A stretch of DNA of 64,000 nt from Massospora cicadina. Its lineage: Eukaryota > Entomophthoromycota > Entomophthoromycetes > Entomophthorales > Entomophthoraceae. Shown here one piece after another: positions 21,340 through 32,289 of the stretch. The notes beneath the pieces were generated by a model, which saw only the letters and a list, made by a program, of their open reading frames with translations, had not been told where the DNA came from and did not search any database. How positions within the stretch are numbered: the first letter of the stretch is position 1; each line of letters begins with the position of its first letter. A program made the position numbers and the translations under genes. The DNA lies in contig JAKSZP010018565.1 of assembly GCA_022478985.1 (NCBI GenBank), positions 62,001 through 126,000 on the forward strand. The letters are read 5' to 3'.

Positions 21340-23078
21340 CGGATTGAGTGAAACGCTTCAAAAACTGACCGCCCATGTGGGCAGCAGAAGCCGCTTATCC
21401 CTCCATGGCGGAAGGGGAGGGGGTTGAGGGGCTCATCTTTGGCAGTCTCTTCAGCAGCAGCTTCTTCCTCCCATAGTAAAGTGCATGTCATGGCCGTCAA
21501 TAATGGCGTTAGGGCATCTTCAGTATGTGATTTGATATCTCTAATAATTGGAATTTCATGGAAATTGCCAGCTAGGTAAATGGCACTGAGATATTTGGTT
21601 AAAGCTTTTTCAGCTTTAATTTGGGCATATGGGAGTTGAACGAATGTGGCAATGTTGGTTTGAGTTATTTTTGCTTTTGGATTCCGTGCTATAGTTGCCA
21701 TGTTCTGGATAGCATCGTTTGTGTTTTTGTAATACTTGTTTACCAATATTTTGCTTTTGGGGTTAAGGTTGTGGGGATAACAGGAGGTGGAATTCCTCCT
21801 TTGAGCATCACTGCTGATTTAGCGACAGCTTTAAGCAGGGGATAACAATATGGTGTTGCAGCTGCTTTGACTGCAAGCTGGTGATCACTGCAAAATGATT
21901 TGGCATTTGGCTGTGGGGTATAAAGTTGAGGGGGTACTTGGCATCCCATTCTGCATTAATGAACCGCTCAATTTGCAGAGATGGTTCTTTAATAAACTTA
22001 CCTGATTCATCAATTTCAGCCAATAATTCCCATAGGTTTTGGTTGAATTGGATTGGGGAATCAGTGTATGGTTGAGGTTTGTTCAATTCATTTGTGGAAT
22101 CATGGGATCAAACTGGGATCCAATATGATGCTTGATTGGAGGAGTTATTTATGGCATTGGGGTGAGGAGGAGGCTGATTGGTGGCTGCAGGTGTAGCTGC
22201 AGCAGCAGGCTTTGGGGGTGGAGGAGGTAGGATTGTGCCCCGTGCCTGGGATTGTACAAGGTGGGCATTAGATTGGAGGTTGGCGGATGAGTCATCCAAT
22301 CCATCTGAAGTGGTTGAGTAGGGGCACTTGCGTTTTGAGTGGTCTAACTTGAAACATGATGGACAGATCATCCGCCCGCCCTTGTTGCGGGCCCAAAATG
22401 GATGGTTGGGTGCTGAGGGAATATTGGTGCATGGCGGAATTGCCGCCACAAGCTTATTAAATTCAGGGCTTATTGTGGCATATGCCTGAGGCCCAGCAAG
22501 TCGTGTGGCCCCATTTGGGACCACAAATTGTAAGATGAGGTTGGAGTCATAGGCTACCAAACCATCCATCAGCTCCTGGTGGATCACTTCAGGGGGAGGT
22601 GGGTGGGCAGGCCAGCAAACTGGACCATTAAAGTGGTGTCCACTGGGAGCCAAGTCCAAGTTGTGGGGAGAGGGGTGCCCTGGAATACCAGGGGCACAGT
22701 TGCTGCAGTGGCAGCATCAGCTTCGCAGGTGAAGCTGAGGTCAAAATACCCCTTGTAGGGGCAGAAATCAATAAAGCTGGTGGGTGTCATCACCGCCTGT
22801 GCCATTTTTGATAATGGCTTGGTCATGGTATGAAAATAGTTCATATTCAACCCTTAGGCTGTAGCGCATGTTGCTCTGGGGGAGCACTAGGGGCAGCGTG
22901 GTACCGCTTGGGTATGAGCAAGGTGGGCATCCAGGTCCTTGAGCAGAATGAATTGGCCCATAGGTTTGGAATGACTGGGTGAACCAGTCCTAGCGCGTTT
23001 TCCTGCTGAATGGAAAATGGCGGGATGAGTTTTGCCACTGCCCCACGCTGGAGCAGCTGGCGGAGAATCTGAGGACAT
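21340..23078 (-). pseudogene. family A zinc-knuckle protein, copy c
   Basis: Starts at ATG 23078 (MSSDSPPAAPAWGSGK). Frames 22850-22584 and 22659-22108 overlap by a frameshift and give FIDFCPYKGYFDLSFTCEAD, LPTHLP, EVIHQELMDGLVAYDSN and the intact knuckle CPSCFKLDHSKRKC (about 22366-22325), then a Pro/Ala-rich linker. The C-terminal domain is open at 21746-21252 (AQIKAEKALTKYLSAIY, ALTPLLTAMTCTLLWEEEAA). Only a few lesions separate these blocks, so this copy is the best guide to the family protein, about 580 residues. Confidence 0.78.
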
Positions 23079-23186
23079 CAGAGCAAAACTACAATGGGCA
23101 AATTCAATTTGTTTTGTAAATTGTGTAATTTTGCTTGGAAAGTTATGCTGAGCAGAAAGATCTTTTATTATTATTAAAAATGTATA

Positions 23187-24282
23187 ATTTTTTATTTGCT
23201 ATAACTAATGAATACTTTTTTATAATTGTTATGCTATATATATATTAAATGTAAGCAGTTCTAAGATAAAAAAATAAAAGTAATTTTATGAGCATAAAAG
23301 TAAGTCCTTTTTGAGCAATTTAAATCCTTATAACTAAATGCTGTTATAATTAGTATCAACTTTTATAAATAACACTTTCAATTTAGGTGACACCAGCATG
23401 TTGCCACCAGCAACTAACGTTTATTTTGCACATGACAACATGTTGGTGGCATCAGACATAAAAAGTTCTAATATCAATAAGAATTTTAAATCATAGCAAA
23501 GATGTAACAATATAAAATAATAGTATATGTACTTATTTTACTTAATCTTAATTTAAGCAAGTATTTTGCAAAGATAAATTTTTAAAATTAGATAATTTTG
23601 CTTTTAGCTTCTTTCTCAGGCTTGTGTTGACATCAATAAAGTGCTCACTCTTTATATACTTGCTATTATCACTTTAAAAACATAAGTAAAGGTGTTGCAG
23701 AAAACAGACAGTAATAACTAGAGTAACTTAAACAATTGTTAATCTATATCACTAATTTTACTTCTTTTACTATTTCATAAGTTTATAGCCGTTTAACAAG
23801 ATAGCAACTATAATATTTATATATATATACAAAAAAGTAAATCTTTATAGTTCTGGATTAATTTTTTTAATAATTTTCTTATTTTAAATACCATTATAAA
23901 CAAGGTTTCTGAGAAATAAAAAAGATATCAAAAAAGGTTTTGTTTTTGTAAGTATAAAAAACTTGCATATATGGTCTCTAATTATGTTAGATATATTCTT
24001 ATTAAACTAATAAATTAATTTGTATTGTGCAACTATATACCTCTTAGTAAAATTTCCAAACCTCTCTTTGATCCTTCAACTACTAAAGGTCTACTTAATA
24101 TTCAAAGAATTTAGGAGTTAATTCTGAGAAATAATTTTTATATAAAAATCATTTTTATAGATTAAAATTTCTCTTTATTATATATCATCAAGTAATATAT
24201 ATAAAAATATTATATGATAGTATACTAAAATAGCATGCTTTTAGTTTTATATAACTTTTACTGTTATAAGCATACAGTTAAT
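23187..24282. other. AT-rich stretch
   Basis: No gene seen. A short inverted pair, CCAGCATGTTG / CAACATGTTGG, lies at about 23394-23450. Confidence 0.45.
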
Positions 24283-24287
24283 TCTTG

Positions 24288-25490
24288 TGTAAAAATTTAT
24301 GGGGATTTATTACTTCCAGCCAATAACCCCTATAAACTTATTACTTGCACAGGTTTAGTTTTGGTGAAATTGTCTGCATTGTATGATAGTGATATGATTA
24401 GTTGATAATAGTATGTCAACTATTTCCATAAATGAAAGGAAGCCCTAGATCTCAGCCCTAACACTTGGCCAGTATTTACACTAAAAATACTCGTGATGTC
24501 TCAAAATAGGGATTCATTCCCTTTTACCATCTAAACTGATCTTCTCCTAGTTTCTCATCTATGGCCTCTCTGGGTTGACATACAGTTGACAGCAATCCCC
24601 ATATTTTCCGCTTCTTCCCTGGATCTCCACTCATATCCTTACTCTTTTCCTTAAAGAGTCTCAAAATTATCACACACAGCAATAATATCCCTGATAAAGA
24701 ATAGAACAAATGAAAGCTGATAAAGTGTACTGAGCTGGTATATCTACTGTATACTATTTACTAAACTCTGTTAAACTCAGTATTACTCTGGTAAAGACTG
24801 TTTTTTACTAAAAACTCTAACTATAAACTATATGGTAAAAACTACTATTACTTTATTGATGAATTCTAGTGAATTTATAGTGAGGAATTTGGCATTCAAC
24901 CCTCAGTTGACACCTCTTCAATGAAACGGCAGCTGTTGCTATTGAATCACTAATCCTCATCTCAGCAGCAATGGTCTTCCCCATCCTGGCTAGGATTCCA
25001 TCGGTAAACATCCTCAAGACCTAAAATGGAAAGAGTTGGAAAATGTGTCCCTAACGTTTTCCTCTCAATCCAAGTGAAACAAACATATGTGGCAAGCGAT
25101 TTCTTAGGTAGTGGGACTTGTTACCCATTAAGGCAGGTTGTGAACCAACTGATTGATTCACAGTTGCAGGTGGCAACACTCGCTTAGCAAATTACTCCTT
25201 AATTCCAAATAAGTCAGTGATAAAACCTGACCAATCCCAAATGGTACACCTGATAGTTAAATCAACTATCAGATGCCCCAATTTCTTCAGCAACTCTTCT
25301 CAACGAGATCTTAAGCATTCATCCAGATCAATCCCTGATGGATCTGACCAAGTGAATAACCTAAAATACCCCAAACATAGTCACCCCAAAATAGGGTCAG
25401 CCAATTTCCAATTCACCTCGCATTAGGGAATTATCCCTTAGCAATTCCTGGTAATCTAGATGGCTGGGAATATGGGCAATAATCCCAGCA
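24288..25490 (-). repeat. 3' LTR of element 2
   Basis: Starts (plus strand) TGTAAAAATTTATGGGG and ends AATCCCAGCA. Colinear with 37438-38641. A 61-codon frame on the minus strand (24709-24524) opens with a hydrophobic segment, FYSLSGILLLCVIILRLF, followed by Lys/Arg-rich sequence; it is partly kept in the other LTR. Confidence 0.87.
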
Positions 25491-25509
25491 CATCTCCCAT
25501 CTTGCCTAG

Positions 25510-26077
25510 TGTTAGGATTCTCCCTGGGTTAAGTGAAAGCTTTGTCCAGGGGAATGTTCAATACCTTTATTCAAGGGGCACTGATGCTCAATGGCTTAAT
25601 GAGTTCAAGGATAGGGTTTGACTCTACGATTTCCACAGGTATGCCAAATTTAGGGTTTTCTATAAAATACTCCGAATTTGAGGAATTCCTACATCCTCAT
25701 TCCATGAGTTATGTGAATTAGGGTTCCCATTAACCTGGTCACGAAGGCGAGATCCACTTAAGGTTCACAACGGTGGACAATCCAGGAGGCCAGAAGTGAT
25801 TCTGAATAGATGGTGCCACAACGATTCTTGAGGCTCTGTGTCCCCAAACACCCTATAAATATCCCTACACAATAGTTAAGTAAAGTACTTTTTATTGTTA
25901 GGATATAATTTATCTTAGTTTTATTTAAGTTAGTTTATTCCAATGGTCAAAGTCTTGCCCATTGTCATGCCACAAGCCTCCCCTGTCTCCTCAGCTGACT
26001 CTTGCCACCTGCAGTCAGCCTACTTGTTGGGTTCTTTAGCGTTAGCACCAGCAAGCGCAACCCAGGGAAACCTGACA
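25510..26077 (+). repeat. solo LTR of the element 3 family
   Basis: 568 bp, TGTTAGGATTCTCCCTGG to AAACCTGACA, flanked by the perfect duplication CCTAG (25505-25509, 26078-26082). Homologous along its length to 51162-51729 and 61085-61636. It has TATAAAT at 25854-25860 and CACCAGCAAGCGCA at 26046-26059. No primer site follows, confirming a solo LTR. Confidence 0.9.
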
Positions 26078-26082
26078 CCTAG

Positions 26083-26496
26083 ATTTTCAGCAAAAAAATG
26101 ATCAGGGCTTGAGAACACTACTTTGGACACTCAGTTGAATACTTCATTTTGCTCAAGTGGAGTATAATCACCAATACTCAACGCTGCTCAGGACATGCTT
26201 TGGCATGCGTCTCTCCTCTTCTTCCTCTTTACTAATGCCTACTTAGAGTATGGTCCTCATGATCTACTGTTGTTCTGGGCTGGTTGATTTACTTGTGACA
26301 ATATTAATACTGGGATCCAGGTTTCCCCATCAGGGCATATGACCCACTGTCATTTTCAGGATTCTTGGTCCAGTGTTTTTGATTTTCTCCTTGCCCTCAA
26401 CAGGAGACTCTTGCCATCGATGTTTATTTTGTAGCCCAATTAAGAATGCTAATTTATGTACACTCTTGTTATTTTCTTCTAATAACCTCTTGGATC
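26083..26496 (+). pseudogene. antisense coding-like relic in element 2, left part
   Basis: On the plus strand, opposite to element 2, a frame reads NAAQDMLWHASLLFFLFTNA, EYGPHDLLLFWAG, stop, then THCHFQDSWSSVFDFLLALN before further stops (about 26185-26450). It is interrupted by element 5 and may continue at 32196. No family recognised. See 32290-33480. Confidence 0.35.
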
Positions 26497-26501
26497 ATAT
26501 C

Positions 26502-27201
26502 TACAATGGTCAAGGTCCTACCTGACCGCCACATAGTCCTTACTCTTAGGGCTACCAATAAGAGTATGGAGAAGGAGCTCCAAAGTTCAGCCATGAGATT
26601 TAATCAAATTTGAGATGGTTCAGTTTGGTTATATGATATGAATAATAATTCCAATAATATATTTTAAGTCCGATAGTCAGAATCCAGAGTTTGGATCTCA
26701 TAAGCAGGCCAGAAGTTGCAAAACTTTCGAGCTCAAAACCCCGTTGGTACTAATTTAAGCTCAGGTTTTGAACAAGGCATTTTTTTTAATTTTTTAAGCT
26801 TTTTTAAACCATGGGAGTGCCTAGCATTCTCCAGCACATATAATACAGGAAATCAAGCTAGATTCTCTAACTTCGTTTTCTCAATCCTGCGGACAAATAA
26901 ACTAAAAGTTTAAGTTTATTTTTATTTTTATTATATTCTTATTGTATGACAGGATTCAACATGTATGATGATAGTGAGTTGACACAGGCTTTAGCTTCTC
27001 TCTATTCCTTGTCATCGGGACAAATTGCACTATTGTCAACCAACATTCTGGCTACTATCTTACATGGGTTAATAACTGATCGTGACCTCAATGCACATAG
27101 CAGGAAGTTTCTCTCTTGTGTAGTCTCAGCTATATGGACTGCAACTTGGCTTCTTTTGCCAAATTCATTTGTTGCATACTGGAGAGAGCCTGTTTGTCAC
27201 A
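26502..27201 (+). repeat. 5' LTR of element 5
   Basis: Ends TGTTTGTCACA. Its first bases have changed from TG to TA; the 3' LTR begins TGGTAACGG. It holds a TATA-like box, a presumed start site and the first 85 codons of the membrane frame. Confidence 0.9.
26839..26878 (+). promoter_or_regulatory. predicted promoter and self-primer of element 5
   Basis: TATAATA at about 26840-26846 lies 29 bp before AACTTCGTTT (26869-26878). The latter is the exact reverse complement of AAACGAAGTT (27204-27213), two bases after the LTR. In Tf1-type elements the first bases of the transcript fold back to prime on just such a site. The coincidence of TATA spacing and complementarity supports a start at about 26869. 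Confidence 0.65.
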
Positions 27202-27464
27202 TTAAACGAAGTTCTAACAATTTTTTCTCAATACTTTGGGGAACAACTACAGAACCAGAAGTGAGAATGATCCCTATCTGGTATAGTCACACTACCACAG
27301 TTTTGATGGTTGTGTTCTCTTTAGCTTTCCTCATGCATGAAATTGTCCACATGTTTAGAAGTCAACAGAGTACAAGAGATTCATTTCCAAGGGCTGGAAA
27401 AGAGATTAGTAAATCCTCATTTATGAGCTTGGAAGCCTTAGAATTCAATCTGATTCAAGAGTAA
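26946..27464 (+). CDS. LTR-spanning membrane protein frame (ORF0) of element 5
   Basis: A clean 172-codon frame. It starts at ATG 26946, 77 nt after the predicted transcript start, crosses the LTR end (27201) at codon 85 and stops at 27462-27464, two bases before the gag ATG (27467). Membrane-like segments lie at about residues 27-43 (IALLSTNILATILHGLI), 55-72 (CVVSAIWTATWLLLP) and 117-134 (TTVLMVVFSLAFLMHEI). The pattern W64-x3-W68-x3-P72...C84 recurs in the corresponding frame of element 4 as W198-x3-W202-x3-P206...C217. The LTR part is also open in the 3' LTR (31940-32236). No known gypsy protein has this place. Alternatives are a gag N-terminal extension or a former separate envelope-like gene; function is unknown. 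Confidence 0.6.
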   Translation: MTGFNMYDDSELTQALASLYSLSSGQIALLSTNILATILHGLITDRDLNAHSRKFLSCVVSAIWTATWLLLPNSFVAYWREPVCHIKRSSNNFFSILWGTTTEPEVRMIPIWYSHTTTVLMVVFSLAFLMHEIVHMFRSQQSTRDSFPRAGKEISKSSFMSLEALEFNLIQE

Positions 27465-27466
27465 GT

Positions 27467-27888
27467 ATGCGTGAGAAACTTAAATCTCATCTTGCATTAG
27501 CAGCTGGTGGTTCAATTTCATTCCCAAACCAACCTAAAACCATTCTATCGGCACTTTCAGACCATCTGGCTGCTTTTTTATCTCAGCTTAATGATATGCA
27601 GACCTTACTCCCTAACTCTTCAAAGAAATGTTTAAATCTGATGGAGCAGGCCGCTTCTCCTGATGAGGCTTAGGACGCAGCATGGGCTGCATTATTGGCA
27701 TTGAGACAAAGTACCCATTCAGTCAATGAATATGCCCGCTTGTTCACTCCATTGGCTAATGCGGCCAGAGTACCAGAGTCACAAATCTCAAGAATGTTCC
27801 GTCAACATCTTAATCAAGATTTACTCTTGTCATTAGTGGAATCTCCTCAAACAGATAGTTTTAAAAGGAGCTCAACCTAACCCTACAA
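27467..27888 (+). pseudogene. gag of element 5
   Basis: Begins two bases after the ORF0 stop, in another frame. Helical capsid-like sequence (LSALSDHLAAFLSQLNDMQ, then AAWAALLALRQSTHSVNEYA, RLFTPLANAARVPESQIS, MFRQHLNQDLLLSLVE) is typical of chromovirus gag. A TAG at 27671 (Trp or Gln codon changed) and frame changes near 27875 break it. No zinc knuckle is seen. Confidence 0.75.
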
Positions 27889-28392
27889 GTGAAGAGACAT
27901 CTAGGGATGATCAATTCCCATAAGGAGGAGGAATGTTTTGCTACCTCAATGGAGAAGTCAGGTAAGTTTTGTAGGGCAAGTTCAGAACCATTTAAGTCCA
28001 AAAAGGATAAGGGTTATCTTTTATCTAACCAGCAAACTGATCCCAAAGTCCAGCCAAATCAAGCTCAAGAACAAGAAAATTCAAAGAGTGCTGTATACAG
28101 TCTTCGTGATAAGAAATATCAAGCTCTAAAATTAAACCATCATAGTTCTGCTTATCCTTATATCTTAATTCCCTTTACACTGAAACAAGAGTTTTCTACG
28201 CAGTCCATCAATGTGTTGGCATTGGTTGACACAGGGGCGGGTGAAAATTATATTGACATGCAGCTAGCAGAATTCTTAGGTCTGAAAGTCTATCAAAAGG
28301 GTACAGTAACGTTGGCAGATGCCACCAAGATTTCAAAAAGTTTGGAAAGCGGACTCCTTGCTAACCCTGTATCAAAAGGACTACTCATTTGA
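27889..28392 (+). pseudogene. protease of element 5
   Basis: The active site DTGAGENYID has its Asp codon at 28228-28230, after the hydrophobic strand NVLALV, and is followed by QLAEFLGLKVY and VTLADATKI, the usual order in Ty3/gypsy proteases. The frame ends at 28392; a frame change near 28320-28390 leads into RT. Confidence 0.82.
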
Positions 28393-29550
28393 AGAGGAAT
28401 TTAGTGTATTAAGAAACTTATCCTACCGCATGACCTTGGGTATGAGATGGTGGTATCGTTTTTCCCCATCTTTTGACCTAAGCTCCCATAAAGTTAATCT
28501 CAATCCATCAAATGATGAGCCAGTTAACTTAGCGTTTGAGGTGGATAAGTCAACAATTTCAAGAATGGGTGTAGCATTGGAGAACAACCCACCTGAACAT
28601 CTTCCTGAAGAATACTGGAAATATGCACACTTGTTTGGGACAAAAGGGACCTTTTCATTACCAGCTACAAGCCACTTAGCATTTTCATTCAAAATCAAGG
28701 AAGGTGCTGTGTTACCACAAGGCAGCTCAGTATACCCACTGAACCCAAAAGCCGAAGATGCTTTAGAGACTTATGTTAAAGAAATGACACATCAGAAGCT
28801 GATTGTCCCATCCAAGTCTTCAGTTGTTTCTCCAGTCTTATTGGTTCCAAAGTCAAATGGAGAGTTACGCCCTTGCATTGACTATAGAAGACTTAGTGAT
28901 ATAACTGAACCAGATCCATATCCAATTCCTTTAATGGAAGACATACTTCCCATGATCTCAAATCGTAAGGTTTTTACAAAGCTTGATCTGGTGGACGCTT
29001 TTAATCAGATCCCAGTGAAGCCTGTGCACCAAAAATACACTGCCTTTAAATGTCATTTAGGAGTCTATGAGTATCAAGTGATGCCTTTTAATTTACGCAA
29101 TGCCCCTGCAGTATTCCAGAGAATGATTGATCAGGCACTGAGAAATTTGGTAGGAAGGTGTTGTGTTGCCTATATGGATGATATCTTGATATTTTCTAAA
29201 GACATGGAATCACATCTAAAAGGATGTATGCTCAGATTTAGAAGCAATTTCAAGTGCCAACCTGAAACTGAAAGCATCAAAGTGTGAATTTAACCAAAAG
29301 TCAGTGTCCTTCCTGGGTAATGTGATCTTCAAGGATGGACTAGCAATATGTCCAGATAAGGTTCATGCAGTTAAGCAGTGGAAGGCTCCTGTTGATTGTA
29401 TAGGGGTACGCAGTTTTCTTGGAGTAGTAAATTTTCTTCGTCGTTTTTTTGGAAAAGTTGTCAGAGAAAGTAGCTCCTTTAACACGTCTTACAGGTAATG
29501 TTCCTTTTACTTGGGGGAGGCGGAAGAGCCGGCCTTCCAGAAAATCAAGG
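28319..29550 (+). pseudogene. reverse transcriptase of element 5
   Basis: Landmarks: HLPEEYWKYAHLFGTKGT leader, MTHQKLIVPSKSSVVSPVLL, CIDYRRLSDITEPDPYPIPL, FTKLDLVDAFNQIPV (first Asp), NAPAVFQRMIDQAL and VAYMDDILIFS (YMDD at 29171-29182, both Asp kept). After a frameshift near 29285 the thumb follows (FLGNVIFKDGLAICPDKV, SFLGVVNFLRRFF). The motif set is that of chromoviruses. Confidence 0.93.
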
Positions 29551-29995
29551 ATTTTCTTATGTCAGCACCAGTGCTGGCACATCCCAACCTAAATTTGTCC
29601 TTTTATTGTTGAAACAGATGCATCCAACTTTGCAGTAGGTGCAGTCCTCCTTCAAAAGGGGATGATGACTTGAAACATCATATCTGTTTTTTCAGTCGTA
29701 AGATGATCCCTGAAGAGACAAATTACCCTATCTACGATAAGGAAATGCTGGCAATAATTTCTGCCCTCAAGGAGTGGCAGCATCACCTACTTTATGCACA
29801 CCAAACCTTTGTCATTCGCACTGATCACAAAGCTTTGGAATTCTACAAGAAACCACGTAAGATGAATCAACGCCAGGAAAGATGGCATCAAGAGCTTTCA
29901 CAATATGTGTTCAAAATTTAGTATAAGCCTGGGAAAAGAAACATTTTAACAGATATGCTGAGTAGGGACCCCACTTTAACTTTTTCAAAAAAGGA
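29551..29995 (+). pseudogene. RNase H of element 5
   Basis: VETDASNFAVGAVL-like sequence near 29610-29650 (broken by a frameshift), then FFSRKMIPEETNYPIYDKEM with the catalytic Glu, and FVIRTDHKALEFYKK with the third Asp. The YKPGKRNILTDMLSRDP tail ends near 29975; a TAG replaces Gln or Trp at 29919. Confidence 0.88.
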
Positions 29996-30129
29996 ACTTG
30001 ATCATTACAACACAGCGACTATGCTCACTCCAAACCTATTTGCGCTGATTGATGAAGGTTCTCATATCTTCAAGAAGAAGGTACATAGAGCCCAGAAAAC
30101 ATCAGAATATGGAATAAAACTTTTTTTGA

Positions 30130-31294
30130 ACTAAAGGAGGGTACTAAGTCAGATAATCACCGTGAGTTTTCTCTACAAGATGGAATTATCTTCCACAAGA
30201 TTAGGCCGTGGATCCCTTCTAAAGGTTTGCAACTTAAGGTAGTTAAGGCTTGCCATGACCATCCCTTGGCAGGTCATCCAGAGGTTGAAAAGACGCTTGA
30301 ACTTATAGCCCGTCACTATTCTTGGCCAGGTTTAACCACACTTGTTAAGAAGTATATTTCATTATGCCTAACTTGTGCAAGATCTAAGCCTTCACACCAA
30401 TAACCCCAGGGAAACTGAAGCTTTTACAGATACCTTCAAGTCCATGGTCATCACTTAGTGTAGATTTCATTGTTGGTTTACCTAGAACAAAAGGTATAAT
30501 TCAATTATGGTTGTGGTAGATTGGCTCACTAAATATGCTGAGTTTTTCCCTTGTAATGAGAAGATTACTGCAAGAGATTCAGCACAGATTTTTATGGAAG
30601 AAGTGTTCTCCAGACATGGCATCCCAGATGAAATTGTCTCAGATCGTGGACCTCAGTTTATATCTAAATTCTGGGAACATTTATTAAGCAATTTGAAAAT
30701 TAAACCCTGTCGTTCCTCATCATACCACCCACAATCTGATGGGCAAACTGAGAGGATCAACCAGATTTTGGAACAATACCTTCGTTGCTACACATCAGAG
30801 TGCCAAGATGACTGGGTAAGTTGGATCCGTTTTGCACAATTTGTATATAACAACCATGTCCACTCATCTATGGGTGTGACCCCATTTATTTTGCAAATCA
30901 TGGCCAGCACCCTAGGGTATATGAAGGTGAGGTAGAAGGTATCAATCCAGCTGCAGACAGTCTGGTCCAGGGCATTCATGAGAACATTAAATCTTTGAAG
31001 AACAACCTCATAAAAGCCATTGGTTATCAAAAGTTCAAGGCTGATAAGAGACGTTCTAAAGAACCTATGCTAAAGAAAGGGGATTTGGTTTTAATAAATG
31101 CAAAGAACTACTCACTGCCAGTAAGATGCCGGAAGCTGGGCCCCTATAGTCTAGGGCCGTTCAGAATTGTTCATCCTATGAATGAGGTGGCATTTGAATT
31201 AGATCTCCCCCCAGAATCAAAGGCTCATCCTGTGTTTCATATTTTACAGCTGAGGAAGTTTGAAGGTAAATATCAAGAAAACCGGGTCCAGTAA
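30130..31294 (+). pseudogene. integrase of element 5
   Basis: HHCC domain: CHDHPLAGHPEVEKTLELI, then CLTCARSKP (about 30250-30390). Core: Asp in SVDFIVGLP (about 30463), Asp in IVSDRGPQFIS (about 30640) and Glu in SDGQTERINQILEQY (about 30745). The GPFRIV and HPVFHILQLRKFEG blocks near 31150-31270 are the C-terminal integrase fold. Stops near 30402 and 30933 and a frame change near 30500 break it; catalytic residues are kept. Confidence 0.92.
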
Positions 31295-31322
31295 ATATAG
31301 AGAATACAGAAGGTGATGATTT

Positions 31323-31496
31323 GAGGTTGAAATGATATTGGACTCTAAGATTAAGAAAGGGAGGCGGTATTTCTTAGTTAAATGGTCCGGTTGTCCTGTT
31401 GAAGGACTAACTTGGCAATCAGAGGAAGAGTGTACTCATTGCCCTCAGAAATTAGTGAATTCTTTGCATGCTCAAATCTCACCTCTCAGGGGGTGA
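31323..31496 (+). CDS. chromodomain of element 5
   Basis: EVEMILDSKIKKGRRYFLVK, WSGCPVEGLTWQSEEE, then KLVNSLHAQI: three strands and a C-terminal helix with the aromatic cage positions (the first is Met here rather than Tyr/Phe). It targets integration to histone marks in related elements. Its TGA stop overlaps the polypurine tract and sits directly before the 3' LTR at 31497. Confidence 0.85.
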   Translation, partial: EVEMILDSKIKKGRRYFLVKWSGCPVEGLTWQSEEECTHCPQKLVNSLHAQISPLRG

Positions 31497-32195
31497 TGGT
31501 AACGGTCAAGGTCCTACCTAGCCGCCATATGGTCCTTACCTTTAGGGATACCAATAAGAGTATGGAGAAGGAGTTCCAAAGTTCAGCCATGAGATTTAAT
31601 CAAATTTGAGATGGTTCAGTTTGGTTATATGATATGAATAATAATTCCAATAATACATTTAAGTCCGATAGTGAATCCAGAGTTTGGATCTCATAAGCAG
31701 GCCAAAAGTTGCAAAACTTTCAAGTTCAAAACCCCGTTGGCACTAATTTAAACTCAGGTTTTAAACAAGGCATTTTTTTTAATTTTTTAAGCTTTTTTTA
31801 AACCATGGGAGTGCCTAGCATTCTCCAGCACATATAATACAGGAAATCAAGTTAGATTCTCTAACTTCGTTTTCTCAATCCTGCAGACAAATAAACTAAA
31901 AGTTTAAGTTTATTTTTATTTTTATTATATTCTTATTGTATGACAGGATTCAACATGTATGGTTATAGTGAGTTGGCACAGGCTTTAGCTTCTCTCGATT
32001 CCTTGTCAACGGGACAAATTGCACTATTGTCAACCAGCATTCTGGCTACTATCCTACATGGGTTAATAACTGATCGTGGCCTCAATGCACATAGCAGGAA
32101 GTTTCTTTCTTATTTAGTCTCAGCTATATGTACTGCAACTTGGCTTATTTTGCCAAGTTCAAGTGTTGCATACTGGAGAGAGCCTGTTTGTCACA
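31497..32195 (+). repeat. 3' LTR of element 5
   Basis: Begins TGGTAACGGTCAAGGTCC after the tract CTCAGGGGGTGA and ends TGTTTGTCACA. It repeats the TATA box, the AACTTCGTTT primer (31863-31872) and the start of the ORF0 frame (31940). Confidence 0.92.
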
Positions 32196-32289
32196 ATATC
32201 ATTCTTAATTCTTATATGAAGAGCTTATCCCATTAATTTTGATTTTAATTTTTCCAAAATTGGAGCTTAATTGATTGTAGAGTGCATAA

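Larger units (their letters stand above)
21196..23169 (-). mobile_element. gag-only retroposon, family A, copy c
   Basis: Bounded by a perfect 17-bp duplication ATTATTAAAAATGTATA at 21179-21195 and 23170-23186. The 5' end (right) reads AAGATCTTTCTGCTCAGCAT, the 3' end (left) GGTAATGTCCGTCCCCTGG, TCAGCTTGCCTCAAATAAAC. It is a 1.97-kb full-length copy and the least damaged of the family, and also contains a 27-bp family B micro-insertion in its 3' UTR. Confidence 0.9.
26502..32195 (+). mobile_element. chromovirus (Ty3/gypsy with chromodomain), element 5
   Basis: LTRs 26502-27201 (700 bp) and 31497-32195 (699 bp), flanked by the perfect duplication ATATC (26497-26501, 32196-32200). Order: 5' LTR, self-priming site, leader/LTR membrane frame, gag, protease, RT, RNase H, integrase, chromodomain, polypurine tract, 3' LTR. 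It lies within element 2 in the opposite orientation and so is younger. Coding regions have a few stops and frameshifts but all catalytic residues I can check are kept, making it the best-preserved gypsy element here. Confidence 0.93.
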
